Shown piece by piece: positions 25,037 through 34,700 of a DNA stretch of 64,000 nucleotides; the first letter of the stretch is position 1; each line of letters opens with the position of its first letter. The stretch is from CAZDWZ01 sp964509425 (lineage in GTDB: Bacteria; Bdellovibrionota_C; UBA2361; SZUA-149; CAZDWZ01). The stretch covers positions 124,001 to 188,000 of the forward strand of contig CAZDWZ010000003.1 in NCBI GenBank assembly GCA_964509425.1, in the 5' to 3' direction. The notes beneath the pieces are model-generated. The model worked only from the letters and a program-made list of their open reading frames with translations. It was not told where the DNA came from and made no database searches. Made by a program: the position numbers and the translations under genes.

Positions 25037-25334
25037 ACAGTTCTCCCTAGGTCCAGAGGTTGGAGCGAAACTCTGCCACGAATCCAGTCGTTTGCCATCC
25101 GTGAACTGCGGTATAAAGCGGTAGTTTTAAACTATCACCTTCGGAAATTTTTATGAGCGGGCAGCGAAATTGCCGGACCTGGAGAGGGTGAGTTACCGTA
25201 ATCCCACGAACGAGAATTTCCGCCATACTTAAGCGTTCAATTAACCGGACAGCGAGAATCTCGGCTTTTCTGGCCAGTGTCAGAGAACTCCGGTAATTGC
25301 GGAGCGTAATTAACTATTTCAACCGAGATTTTAA

Positions 25335-25820
25335 ATGACGAACGAACGCGCAGCCGAAGATGAATCTCTCGGTGGGGCCAAAACCCCGGAGCCGTGGTCC
25401 GAAAACCTTGCAAGTGCCGCTACTCATTGGACAGGGAGCTCACAGGCGTTTGGACTGGCTGCGGCGGTGATCGTGTTTTGGGGAATTCTCGGTCCGATCT
25501 TCTCGTATTCGGACACGTGGCAGCTCGTGATTAATACCGGCACGACGATAGTGACTTTCTTGATGGTCTTTCTCATTCAGCGCGCGCAGAACAAAGACTC
25601 TCGGGCAATACACCTCAAACTAAACGAGATCGTCGCGGCGACGGAGGGCGCCAGCAATCGGCTGATCAACGCCGAGGAAATGAGTGAGCACGAGCTGAGA
25701 ACCATCAGCGAGCACTACAAGAAATTGATCGAACTCGCGAAAGCTGATGCGACCGTGACGCAATCACACTCGATCGAGGAGGCCGAAGAAAGGCATCGGC
25801 AGAAGCAGGAAGCAACGTGA
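25335..25820 (+). CDS. low-affinity iron permease family protein
   Basis: 161-residue inner-membrane protein of the low-affinity iron permease family (PF04120-like, Fet4-related). Residues about 23-52 and 60-80 form two hydrophobic helices, with the signature HWTGSSQAFGLAAAVIVFWGILGPIFSYSDTWQLVINTGTTIVTFLMVFLIQRAQNKDSRA stretched across both; here quoted as HWTGSSQAF, FWGILGP and FLIQRAQNKDSRA. A cytoplasmic helical tail (AIHLKLNEIVAATE...) is rich in Glu. The role in iron uptake is assigned only by family. Divergent from katG, which fits a shared iron/oxidative-stress response. Confidence 0.85.
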   Translation: MTNERAAEDESLGGAKTPEPWSENLASAATHWTGSSQAFGLAAAVIVFWGILGPIFSYSDTWQLVINTGTTIVTFLMVFLIQRAQNKDSRAIHLKLNEIVAATEGASNRLINAEEMSEHELRTISEHYKKLIELAKADATVTQSHSIEEAEERHRQKQEAT

Positions 25821-25869
25821 GCGCTGCTCTCCGCTTCTGCCGGCAGTGGAGGTCGAATGTGGAACGTTC

Positions 25870-26541
25870 CTAAATCGACCCGATTGTTCGTCTGCGGCCG
25901 GTCGCGTCGTTCTCCGGGCTTTGATACTGGGCGAGCGGCACGAACTGTCCGGAGCGTGTTTCATATGCAAAGACTTCGCCGGTCCCAATTTTATATACCC
26001 AGCCATGCAGGTGCAGATCGCCTTTTACTAAGCGGGAGGCGATTGCCGGTAAAGTACGGAGATTCTCAAGCTGCACGAGCACATTCTCTTCAACGGTTGC
26101 CGTGACGAGCCGATCGCCGTCGAGATCCGAATAGTTATCGAGAACAATGCGGCGAGTGGTTTCCGCGTGTCCAAGCCATGATGCGACGGCCGGGAGAGAC
26201 GCGACGAGTTCCGGTTTGAGAATTGCCTTGATCGCGCCGCAATCCGAGTGACCGCAGATAATAATGTCCTTCACGCCAAGCGCTGCAACTGCGAACTCTA
26301 TAGTCGCCGCTTCACCACCATTTCCCGCGCCGTGCGGTGGGATGATGTTGCCAGCGTTTCGAAGAATGAAAAGGTCTCCCGGTTTCGAGCGGGTGAGAAG
26401 GTTCGGATCGATTCTGGAGTCTGAGCAAGTGATGAAAAGCGTCTCCGGGCTTTGACCTTTGGCCAACTGTTCAAATAGGCCTTGGAGCTGGCCGAAGTCT
26501 TCTTCACGAAAGTCATGGATACCTTGAATCAACTTTTGCAT
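25870..26541 (-). CDS. beta-class carbonic anhydrase
   Basis: 223-residue cytoplasmic enzyme converting CO2 + H2O to HCO3- + H+. Zn ligands and catalytic residues are visible: CSDSRIDP (Cys39, Asp41, Arg43) and GHSDCGA (His98, Cys101). The start MQKLIQGIHDFREEDF and helix GLFEQLAKGQSPETLFITCS are typical of the Can/CynT-like clade. ATG 26541 is used (GGAGAAATGGGAACTG upstream contains a ribosome-binding site). The length is normal. It stands alone between the iron permease gene and a gene-poor stretch. Confidence 0.95.
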   Translation of the reverse strand: MQKLIQGIHDFREEDFGQLQGLFEQLAKGQSPETLFITCSDSRIDPNLLTRSKPGDLFILRNAGNIIPPHGAGNGGEAATIEFAVAALGVKDIIICGHSDCGAIKAILKPELVASLPAVASWLGHAETTRRIVLDNYSDLDGDRLVTATVEENVLVQLENLRTLPAIASRLVKGDLHLHGWVYKIGTGEVFAYETRSGQFVPLAQYQSPENDATGRRRTIGSI

Positions 26542-27162
26542 ACAGTTCCCATTTCTCCTTGGTTCGTTTCCTCGTGAATCGACGTTATCCGTTTCCGCAC
26601 TGCGGTCTCGATATTAATCGAGTCCCGATCCAACAGCGAAATAACGTTATTAATATCCCCCACGATAGGTGACTTCTGAGATGCGAGAGTTGCAGAAAAG
26701 GAGTGAATACCCAATTCCGATGGACATAATACCCACTGTAGATTTGGAGATCTAAATTTCAAGTAGATTCCGCCTCGTATCGTCAGGTTCTCAAACCTTA
26801 GTTCCGCCGCTCTTCCCCAGGTTGTTTGAGAAAATTTTCGTCTGCGAGAGTCAGGAACGGAAAAGACGGAAGGAGTGCGTCTCTCCCCGCGCTGATGCCT
26901 CTCGCTCGAGGCGCCATCCCAAACCTGGCTCAATCCATGCTTCCCCGGCAGCGATAGAACTAACGCGGATAGTGCGGCTTGTCCGATTGCGAAATGCAAA
27001 AGGCTCCGCCGCATCGCTGTTGCATTCTCAGCTCAGTGTGTTTGGCTCAAATTGCGAAAGGACGGGCAAAGACTTAGACTTCGGACGCTCGGACTCTCAC
27101 CCCCAAAGAAGAAGGTTTGCTGAAGAGCCGACAGATTCTATCGCCCATCTCCCGCCACTCCC
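26542..27162. other. gene-poor stretch
   Basis: 621 nt with no convincing gene. A 161-codon frame on the minus strand begins with a hydrophobic stretch (LLHFAIGQAALSALVLSLPG) but its sequence afterwards is low-complexity, Arg/Ser-rich and resembles no family, and it overlaps the start of the carbonic anhydrase gene. Confidence 0.4.
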
Positions 27163-27300
27163 TCAGGCCTGATCGAGAGGCCGAGCGCTTTCGGCTCTTT
27201 CCGATTTATCGAGTGCTCGGGACTTCTGCGAACACCCGCCAAGCGCCGAGGTACAAATAATGCCGAAAGCGAGCAGAATTCTTACGAGATTTTGTTTCAT
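27163..27300 (-). CDS. 45-residue lipoprotein
   Basis: Minus-strand frame from ATG 27300 to TGA 27163: MKQNLVRILLAFGIICTSALGGC, a lipoprotein signal peptide with lipobox LGGC, then a charged tail (SQKSRALDKSERAESARPLDQA). Short lipoproteins of this size are common in diderm bacteria (for example Lpp-like or LptM-like mini-lipoproteins) but no family can be named. No obvious neighbours in an operon; promoter not seen. Confidence 0.5.
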   Translation of the reverse strand: MKQNLVRILLAFGIICTSALGGCSQKSRALDKSERAESARPLDQA

Positions 27301-27589
27301 TGAAAGGTTATGCCGATTTGTCGAGAAATTTAGATTTAAACTCTTGGCCGAGAACCCCTGAGCGGATTGCGGAGAGACGGACTCCGAAGTGCCTGAACGG
27401 AAGTCATGGCCGTCCCCTTTTCGCCCGCGTCCACCGCTTATTCTGCATTTCTCTCGGCACCGAGCGACGTAGCCAATCGAGTCCTTGAGTGTTGTGATGG
27501 CGTCATTCTGGCGAGGACTTCTCTCTCAAAACGCGCATCCGCTTTGGTGCCTTCGCAGGCCGAGCGGCGCGCGCGCCGTGAAATGTTTC

Positions 27590-27877
27590 TTAACTCGACC
27601 TTTTTGTAATCGAAGGCGTTTCTCGGTTCTTCAAAATAAAACCGATGATGATCAAGGAGAATCCGGCGAGGCGAAAGCAGTAAACGTAGGGAAAGAGCTC
27701 GCCGTGGGGACCTGATTTGAAACCTATCACCCGCTCAATCCCAAATAAGAGAAATGCATACGAGAACAACCCAAAAAAACGATCGTGAGTCTTCTGCCGA
27801 AAGCGATAAAAGAACATGGCGATGACTAAATACTGAACTAGAATTGCGCCTGTTAGAAAGACGTGAAGTTCGTTCAT
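27590..27877 (-). CDS. DUF5985-type small membrane protein, copy 1
   Basis: 95-residue protein with three hydrophobic helices (residues about 5-24, 36-55 and 65-84). The motif RFRQKTHDRFFGLFSYAFLLFGIERV fits the DUF5985 family (short membrane proteins of unknown function that usually occur as two adjacent genes). It overlaps the preceding homolog by 4 nt (27874-27877), so the pair is co-translated. Role unknown. Confidence 0.7.
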   Translation of the reverse strand: MNELHVFLTGAILVQYLVIAMFFYRFRQKTHDRFFGLFSYAFLLFGIERVIGFKSGPHGELFPYVYCFRLAGFSLIIIGFILKNRETPSITKRSS

Positions 27878-28131
27878 ACCGTTTCCTTAATCATTCCCGT
27901 GATCAGAACACCGAGTCCGCAGAATGTAAGAAGATCACGGACGGGTCGCAAATCGATTGCAGGGTATGCCACCAGATCGAGATAGACGAAGCAGTTTGAG
28001 AGGGTAAGAAAGGAGAAACAGATCGCGCTCCAAAGAAGCAAACGTATTCGTGTTCTTAAATACCCCCGGCCTAAAAGAAGTGCGGAAACAAGGCTGGTAA
28101 ATATGCAAAGAGCATAAACGAGCTTATCCAT
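27874..28131 (-). CDS. DUF5985-type small membrane protein, copy 2
   Basis: 85-residue protein with helices at residues about 5-22, 33-52 and 64-80 and the RTRIRLLLWSAICFSFLTLSNCFVYLDLV region typical of the family; it is related to the following gene product, which suggests old duplication and possible heterodimers in the inner membrane. Starts inside (8 nt) the HTH-like gene and ends inside the next copy. Confidence 0.7.
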   Translation of the reverse strand: MDKLVYALCIFTSLVSALLLGRGYLRTRIRLLLWSAICFSFLTLSNCFVYLDLVAYPAIDLRPVRDLLTFCGLGVLITGMIKETV

Positions 28132-28519
28132 CTCTATCCCCCTTTCTCACACGGAACGCTTCCGCGAAGCTGAAGATTTCGCGAAAAGATTTCGTATAAA
28201 TCATTTCCGTTATCGATGTTCGCTTTGTCTGGTAGAGCATGATGAGTTCTTCACACAACGATCTCAGCTCCTCATTCTGCGGCCGATAGCGGTAAAATAT
28301 CGGCTCATCCTGACTTTTTGAGGCGATGCCCAATTCACAGAGATATTCCAACCGATTTTTTATTGATGAGAGCGAGCTGCGAATTTGACTATCGAGCTCT
28401 TCAGGCTGCCACTCTTTTTCTTGGTTCGAGCGGAGCAAAGCCAGAACGTCCAAGAGTTCGACGGAATCGATGTTTTTAACGACAAATGCGAGCAACGATT
28501 TCGAAAAATCTTCGGGCAC
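28124..28519 (-). CDS. winged-helix-like regulatory protein of DUF5985 operon
   Basis: 131-residue protein without signal peptide. Helix-turn-helix-like pattern in residues about 10-80: SVELLDVLALLRSN, then WQPEELDSQIRSSLSSIKNRLEYLCELGIASKS, then a wing-like FYRYRPQ. This resembles winged-helix proteins that react to a signal bound in the C-terminal helices (ELIMLYQTKRTSITEMIYTKSFREIFSFAEAFRVR). It begins the operon with the two DUF5985 genes and probably regulates it. Family not certain. Confidence 0.6.
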   Translation of the reverse strand: MPEDFSKSLLAFVVKNIDSVELLDVLALLRSNQEKEWQPEELDSQIRSSLSSIKNRLEYLCELGIASKSQDEPIFYRYRPQNEELRSLCEELIMLYQTKRTSITEMIYTKSFREIFSFAEAFRVRKGDRDG

Positions 28520-28941
28520 GTTTCCTCTTTCCCTGCCTAAACGTCGTTAACTTCTCCTCTTTACGAAAAATCGTAGGCCAAAAGGAGGATGTCAATTGAG
28601 AAATCAGAATTGTAGGCACTCTTCCAAATGGTGCTCTAGCTTGGATTCTAACTCTCGAAATAATTCCTGTCATCCGTATCCGCTGCGCGACTGTCGAGAA
28701 GGCCAGCTCGCTCAACCAAGTCCTGGCGTTCGGCCGACCTTCGAGAAGAGTCTCCTTCGCTCCCTGTTATCCCCACAAGAATTAAGCTAAGAAACCGGAA
28801 CCTTGAGCTCTGTGCAGAACAAGCGTGCCAGTTGTCCGATAACAGAAGAGAGCCGGATGAAAACGAAGACGCTGGCCGAAATAGAGTCGCTCAAAAATCA
28901 TTTACTGGCTATTCCTTGATACGGCAAAAGGCAATCTTCTT
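28520..28941. other. intergenic region without a visible gene
   Basis: 422 nt between the divergent DUF5985 operon and the antiporter. It must hold both promoters; no clear -35/-10 pair or repeat could be assigned with confidence. Confidence 0.4.
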
Positions 28942-30168
28942 TTGGAGTATTTGAGCTTGGCGCACTTTTTAGAGCTTCTCATCATTATGCTCGCCGGAGC
29001 CAAGATATGTGGTGCCTTGGCGAAAGCCGTGGGTCAACCCACCGTGCTGGGCGAATTGGTTGCCGGAGTGTTGCTTAGTTCGTCGGTACTCGGGCTCGTC
29101 GACCCCAAGGTGGAGGTCATACATCTATTCGCTGAACTTGGGATTATTCTGCTGCTCTTCCTCATCGGGCTCGAGACAGATCTCCGCAAGCTCCTCAAAG
29201 TTGGCGGAACATCTGCCGCTGTTGCCGCTGTCGGCGTCATTCTGCCTTTTGGTCTGGGATACGGAGTTTGTCACTTCCTCGGACTCTCGTCTCTCGCCTC
29301 CATCGTCGCCGGTGCCTCTCTCACTGCCACAAGCGTCGGAATTACTGCGCGGGTTCTGACCGATCTCGGTCGCTTACAGGAGCCGGAGAGTCAAGTTATT
29401 CTGGGTGCCGCAATCATTGATGACATCATTGGACTCATTATCTTGACTGTGGTCGCCGGCTTGGGGCGAGGGGATGAGGTGACATTTGCGAGTGTGTCAA
29501 AAATATCCGGAATTGCGTTTGGTTTTCTGTTGGCCACTCTTGTAATTGGAAGCTACCTCGTACCTTCGGTGGTCAAACTCCTCGACAAAATTGACCTTCC
29601 TGGAAGCGCAACAATTCTGGGAGTAATCTTCGCCTTCGCACTCGCCTGGCTTGCAGAGTCGTCGGGGTCGGCTATCATCATTGGGGCATTCGCGGCGGGC
29701 GTGCTTCTCGCGAAATCGCCTCAATCCCGCGAGATTGAGCATGGTGTCACCGAACTTGGGAACTTCTTCGTTCCACTTTTTTTTGTTTCTGTTGGAGCTG
29801 CCGTTGATGTTCGGGTTTTTGATCCGACGGATCCCGCAAACCATCAAACACTGAAAGTCGGCAGCCTGCTCGTTGTTGCTGCCATCGTTGGTAAATTTGC
29901 TGCCGGTTATGCCGCACCTTGGTTCAAGGGAAATAAGAAAGTGATTGGGGTAGGTATGATTCCTCGTGGTGAAGTGGGCCTCATTTTTGCTCAGACGGGA
30001 CTTACGATTGGAGTCTTCGATGCGAAACTTTTCGGCGCTGTTACGCTCATGGTGATGGTCACTACTTTTATTGCTCCGCCGTTGCTTCGCAAATTGTTCC
30101 CGCCGAGGGATCTCTCTTGGATTCCTCCACAAACGGACGGGATCGAGGAATTAGTCACCGGGGATTAA
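28942..30168 (+). CDS. CPA2-family cation:proton antiporter
   Basis: 408-residue inner-membrane monovalent-cation/H+ antiporter of the KefB/NapA-like CPA2 group. Twelve or so helices are seen; the core motif is IIDDIIGLIILT (residues about 156-167), where the DD pair of helix 5 is the ion-binding site, and GLETDLRKL and ATSVGITARVLTDLG are typical. No C-terminal KTN/TrkA-N domain is present, so it is the short NapA-type. The start is TTG at 28942. It stands just upstream of a truncated Ca2+/cation exchanger gene. Confidence 0.92.
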   Translation: MEYLSLAHFLELLIIMLAGAKICGALAKAVGQPTVLGELVAGVLLSSSVLGLVDPKVEVIHLFAELGIILLLFLIGLETDLRKLLKVGGTSAAVAAVGVILPFGLGYGVCHFLGLSSLASIVAGASLTATSVGITARVLTDLGRLQEPESQVILGAAIIDDIIGLIILTVVAGLGRGDEVTFASVSKISGIAFGFLLATLVIGSYLVPSVVKLLDKIDLPGSATILGVIFAFALAWLAESSGSAIIIGAFAAGVLLAKSPQSREIEHGVTELGNFFVPLFFVSVGAAVDVRVFDPTDPANHQTLKVGSLLVVAAIVGKFAAGYAAPWFKGNKKVIGVGMIPRGEVGLIFAQTGLTIGVFDAKLFGAVTLMVMVTTFIAPPLLRKLFPPRDLSWIPPQTDGIEELVTGD

Positions 30169-30177
30169 GAGGCCACA

Positions 30178-30462
30178 GTGTTACTGTCGTGGGGGCTAGT
30201 ATTATTTGGGCTGGTTCTGCTTTTGGGTGGTGGGGAACTCCTGCTGCGAGGTGCGGTCGGCCTCGCAACGTACGCTCGCGTGACGCCGGCGGTGATTGGG
30301 CTCACGGTCGTCGCAGCACGCACCTCCGTACCTGAACTCGCGGTAAGCCTTATCGCTGCGCTCAAAGGGAATGAAGCGGTCGCCGTCGGGAACATCGTTG
30401 GCTCAAAGATTTTCAACCTTACTTTAATTGTGGGGGTTGGCGGCGGTCCTTCGTCCACTTAG
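30178..30462 (+). pseudogene. truncated CaCA-family (YrbG-like) exchanger, N-terminal third
   Basis: 94 codons start with a good match to the first alpha repeat of the calcium/cation antiporter family (LVLFGLVLLLGGGELLLRGAVGLATYARVTPAVIGLTVV, here as VLLLGGGELLLRGAV), followed by VAARTSVPELAVS where the family has G-x-GTSxPEL and GNIVGSKIFN where it has GNxxGSNxxN. Both ion-binding motifs are altered (R for G/T, K for N). The reading frame stops at residue 94; a full protein needs about 320 residues and two repeats. It is therefore a decayed remnant, likely inactive, next to the tmRNA integration site. Confidence 0.75.
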
Positions 30463-30547
30463 GAAGGAGCCGTCCTCCTTTCCGTCTATTTAATCTATTT
30501 GGCTTTTTTGATCGGCAGGCCCGCGCTGGGTTGAGCGATCTCCCTCG

Positions 30548-30745
30548 CACCCCAAATATCCAAATATTGTGAATCGCAAAACAACTCGCACACGGTAGCG
30601 AAGTCAGCACTTCGTACTGTGGGGTTCGCACCCTTTCCGCATAAATTTTTCAAGCGGGGAGAGTTTGCCCTCTGCACTTCGCGATCGAGGAGATCGCTAA
30701 TGAACAGAGGTTGAGATCATGAGAAATCGCTTTTGCCGGACCTCA
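30548..30745 (+). repeat. conserved 5' leader repeat, copy 1 (degenerate)
   Basis: About 170 nt related to the segment upstream of the gene at 47106 (copy 2, 46962-47130). The core is nearly identical: GCCCTTTCCGCATAA.TTTTTCAAGCGGGG.GAGTTTGCCCT.TGCAC.TCGCGATCGAGG.GATCGC, with a hairpin GCGATC-GAGGA-GATCGC at 30681-30697, then an AGAGGT ribosome-binding-like site. A third, weaker copy lies at 46062-46128. Confidence 0.6.
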
Positions 30746-30859
30746 TATCCTTGGAGCATCCGATCTCACGCGAATTTCCTCGTCCGCGTCCAGAGTCTCA
30801 AAGCACGGAACAACTTGTCCGATTCCCCAGCGATAGGGTGCCCTGTGGCTTGCCGATAG
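30719..30859 (+). pseudogene. gene fragment related to the start of the 47106 gene
   Basis: From ATG 30719 to TAG 30859 the frame reads MRNRFCRTSYPWSIRSHANF and onward for 46 codons; the first codons match the start of the product of 47106-48296 (MGNRSCRKSSYSCVPV). It follows the same leader. It is either a decayed copy or a very short relative. Confidence 0.35.
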
Positions 30860-30987
30860 TCTGCGTAGCTCGAGAGTAGGTGGAGGGTGAAGCGGCATCC
30901 GTCAACGCTCTACAATCGCTGGACAACAAAATGGTTCCTTGCTTTTTCAAGCAACCATCCTTACGATGTAAGAGTTGTCCCCGTTAC

Positions 30988-31349
30988 GGGGGTGAACTGG
31001 GTTCGACGTGGAAGTGTGACCTTAAGTGGCGTGTCCCGGGGCCGTGGGCCGGGTTAAAAAGCGGCACAATGTAATCGCAAACGAAGCAGATTACGCTAAT
31101 CAAGCAGTAGCGGCCTAACTGTCGTTACGGCCGGGCAGGCAGGCGCTCACCCTGTCGGTCGGGCTTAATAATTAGTGAGATAGGAAAGCCGGGACGCCTC
31201 TGCTCGTCTTTCCGAAACCGTTCATAGGCTGGTGCGGCTGTTTCGTGTCTAGGCGACATCACCGCATGAGAAAGAAACCTAGGCTACACACGTAGAGGCT
31301 TCTGGAATTGTTTCCGCGGACGGGGGTTCGACTCCCCCCACCTCCACCA
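30988..31349 (+). ncRNA. ssrA: transfer-messenger RNA (tmRNA)
   Basis: One-piece tmRNA that rescues ribosomes stalled on broken mRNA and tags the protein for degradation. The 5' end GGGGGTGAACTGGGTTCGAC (30988 on) pairs with the 3' end CACCTCC-ACCA, giving a 7-bp tRNA-like acceptor with an A discriminator and encoded CCA (31347-31349). The T arm is GGGGG-TTCGACT-CCCCC. The tag frame starts at GCA 31077 and runs ANEADYANQAVAA to TAA at 31116-31118. Length 362 nt. Its 3' end is the insertion point of the Zorya island. Confidence 0.97.
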
Positions 31350-31439
31350 AAAGTTGAACAAATTTGTTTAACTTCGGAAGGTTGAAATCGGCTTGTTGAA
31401 CTTTGAATTGCTTGATGAGGCACTTTCGGAGTCAACTAC

Positions 31440-31662
31440 ATGGCAAAGCCGACTTACACATTCGTCAATCGTCTCGGGCATCCATACTTCCGGTATGTGT
31501 TGCCGACTCCGGCGAAATCCATTCTCGGTCTGCGGGACATCAAACTCTCGCTGCATGGCCTGCAAGCCAAAGGGATAAACAAAATTGCGTCAATTCTTGC
31601 GTCCGTCGCTGCTGTCCGGGTTTAAAAACGAACAGATCGAAAATGCGATTCTCTCACTGTAG
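31440..31662 (+). pseudogene. truncated tyrosine-recombinase integrase, N-terminal part
   Basis: Starts at ATG 31440 after an intact GGAG ribosome-binding site, 91 nt downstream of the tmRNA. The first 43 codons match the N-terminus of phage/island integrases of the tmRNA-targeting kind: MAKPTYTFVNRLGHPYFRYVL, PTPAKSILGLRDIKLSLHGLQ (the 'M..p..YlyrR...yyfR..vP..lr...g.rEi..SL' pattern). After about residue 45 the frame degrades, stopping at 31625; a -1/+1 shifted frame then reads LRPSLLSGFKNEQIENAILSL to a TAG at 31660-31662. The core-binding and catalytic domains are gone, so the island is now immobile by its own integrase. Confidence 0.75.
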
Positions 31663-31766
31663 CCCCCATAATGAACAAAGGGAGAGAAATTTCATTTCCT
31701 TTGATGGTGGTGTCTGAAGAGGTTTGTGTTCTTCCGAGTTAAGTGTCCCATAGTAATGAGACGCTT

Positions 31767-34700
31767 TCAGGTATGCCTTAACAGCTCCTTGACTTCCTTC
31801 AAATTCAAAGTGCGCCCCGTCTCGAATTCTAAAATTTCAGCCAAGCCAATCTTTTCTTTCTTGATAAATGCCTCGACATCTTTACTGTCGCGGAGTTCGA
31901 TCTGACATCGGGCAGCAAGTGCCTTTGTGTCTTGATCAAAACGCGAATTCGTCCAAGCAACCCGCTGAATGGGACGACGCAACAAGTTACCGGAAAATAC
32001 TTCTCGTCGAAAATGGTCTGGCGCATCTTCTAGATCGCTTATGGCTTTCACGCTTTGGAGAGTCATGCATGAAGAATGCTTGCACTGAATCAAAAACAAT
32101 TCCTTGAATCCGACAACGACAAGATCGGCACCCCCATCGCCCGTAAGTGGGCAAAGTACGGTAAGGAAACCCTTTCTCCGATAGTGCAGACCAATTAACG
32201 CTTCAAACTGTCGGGGAGAAAGTTGATCAGTTTGCGAAAGGGACTCTATGACCGAGGATTCTGTTCCAGTTCCAGCTTTGCCGGATTTTTTGCTTCCATC
32301 TCCTCCGCGAACAAAAGCATCCGCAAATTGAGCCCGAATAGTTTCTTCGCTTTCTCTTGGAATTAAAAAGTCCTTTGCTAACTCCTGTTTCTCAGCCAAC
32401 AGCCTATCGAGCTTTTCATCAAACGAAACAATTTCATGCGACGAATCCGTTGCGATGAAATAGTAGACGTTCACATCTTTCTTCTGTCCGATTCTGTATG
32501 CTCGATCGGTGGCTTGAGCTTCTTTAGCTGGATTCCACCAGCGTTCAAAATGGATGACGTGATTTGCGCCGGTAATAGTCAGACCAACTCCAGCTACTTT
32601 TAAAGAAAGAATAAGAATGTTGAATCCGTCTTTAGCTTCAAATTCTTTAATTGCCTGCTTCCGCCGGGTAAGCATTCCCTTACGCTTCGAATCAGTCGCA
32701 CCACTAATTATTTCTACTTTGATACCGAAGTGCGAACCAAGTACTTGGGATAGTAACGTTTGCAAATCGTGCTGCACCGCAAAAATTAAAACCTTTTCAC
32801 CTTTCGAGCGGATCTTCTCTAAAACGGCAATTACATTCTGAAGCTTTGGACTTTCAGAAATAATCGCTTTTGGATCATCAATTGGCTGTAATCCATGGAG
32901 CAGGCGAGGGTGCAAATACAGCTTCTTAAGAGAGTCGATCAACGCGAAATGCTGACCAGTCGAGTTTTCAGTAAACTGCTTAACGATATCGAAATGCATG
33001 CTTTTCAAAGTAGCGGGCATCTCACAAAGAACTCGATGCTCAATCTTCTTCGGGAAATCGGTTAGTTGACTTTCTTTATCTCTCCGCAAAACGAACGTAT
33101 CAGGGCGATCGTAATACAAGGCGTTGCGGAGCTGTCCAGTTAACTGTCGCTTCTCCTCTGGAGATTTCGCGTCAATGTCTTTTTCAAACTTATTATGAAA
33201 TTCTTTTGCAGAGCCCAGCAAAGAACCGGGATGCATAAAGTCGACGAGGTTCCAGAGATCTAACAACCGATTTTCGACCGGAGTACCGGTAGCAACAATT
33301 CGAAAGTGCGCTTTCAGTGCTTTGAGAGCGTCAGATTTCTGATTCTGGATTTTGAACTCTTGGGCTTCATCGGTCACTATTACCGACCAGGGAACTTTCG
33401 CTAAGCTGTGCTGATAGTTCTTTACTGTGTCGTAATTTGTAATTACCACGCGGTGATCGCGTATCCGATCAATGTCGAGCTTTTGAAGCCCTTCCTTCGT
33501 TTCCCTACCAGAGCCAGAAGACTCTAAACTTAGCTGCTTGATCTCTGAGCCATAGAGAATGACACAGGGTTCAAATACATCTCCCTGAAAGTAGCACTGC
33601 ATCTCATCGCGCCAATTCTCTAAAAGGATGATTGGTGCGACTATCAAAATCGGTTCATAAGGACCAGTATCTTCGGCTAAACCCTTTCGATATCCAGACT
33701 CAATGCACCAGGCTAAGAATGTGAGAACCTGAAGCGTCTTACCGAGACCCATGTCGTCCGCAAGTAAGCATCCTCTTCGTTTATCTCGATTGCTAAATAG
33801 ATTTTGGAGCCATAGCACTCCATGTTGTTGGTGCGTTTTCAGCGCAAATGGTTCTCTCTTCCCCGTCGGACCAATTCTATCTGAACGAAGCGTCCGAGGG
33901 ATATCTACTTTGTTGTAAGTAACACTTAGAGTAGTAAGATTTCCTTCAGAGTAACTTGTTGACTCAAAGTTCTGATGGATATCTAGAACCTGGCAGTCCC
34001 TGACTTCCGCTCTAATGTCGAGCGGACCCTTACTTCTACGGTCAAGCCTCTTTTCTAACTCTCGAATTTGATTAGTCAGAGAGTCGTCAATCAATATCAA
34101 GCGCCCTTTGTGCTCGACCTGCGCGGAATCGTTTGCTTGCGCTTCCGCAATTTGACTCGCAAGTTTTCGGAATTCGCGAAAGGAAAGCGGGACGGCTTCA
34201 CTTTCTTCGTTTATAGAGACGTCGAGAACCAACGGCTTTTCGGATTTAGCCTCAGGCTCTCGTTCATTGTCACCTTCGGCTTCTTGAATACCCGCCCAAT
34301 CGCGGCTTTCTGCATTGATCAATATTTGAGCACGCTCGGGGACGCTACAAATACCCTTCACGCGAGGCGCAAAGTCCACAACATCTATTAGGTCTTTGTT
34401 CACACCATCAGAGAAACAATTCATTACATCGCCGACAACACGGTCACGTGTTGCACCGCCGACACGCCGGTAACGCTGTAGGTCCTTGAGAATAGGAATC
34501 ATCTCGTCGGGCAACAACACCCGAAGTCTCCGATCCGATGCAATTTGCAAGTCGTACACTTTCTGAACGTCGCTCAGGCGAAAAAACTCGTTCCTTATGG
34601 CTTCAGAAGGAACTCCGTCGAATGAGGGATACAGGGAAATAAATCCATGTCCTTCAGAGAAGATATCGATCTTAACTCTCTGCGGAATAAGCACACCCTC

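Noticed and set aside
26529..27014. 161-codon minus-strand frame with a hydrophobic start
   Set aside because: It resembles no family, is low-complexity after the first 30 residues and overlaps the carbonic anhydrase start; likely chance.
30880..31074. 64-codon plus-strand frame before and into the tmRNA
   Set aside because: It overlaps the first 87 bases of the tmRNA and contains its conserved 5' end as if translated; not a gene.
31322..31349. Duplicate of the tmRNA 3' end as attR at the far island border
   Set aside because: I looked for the TTCGACTCCCCC motif near 42.2-43 kb and did not find it; the right attachment site remains unknown.
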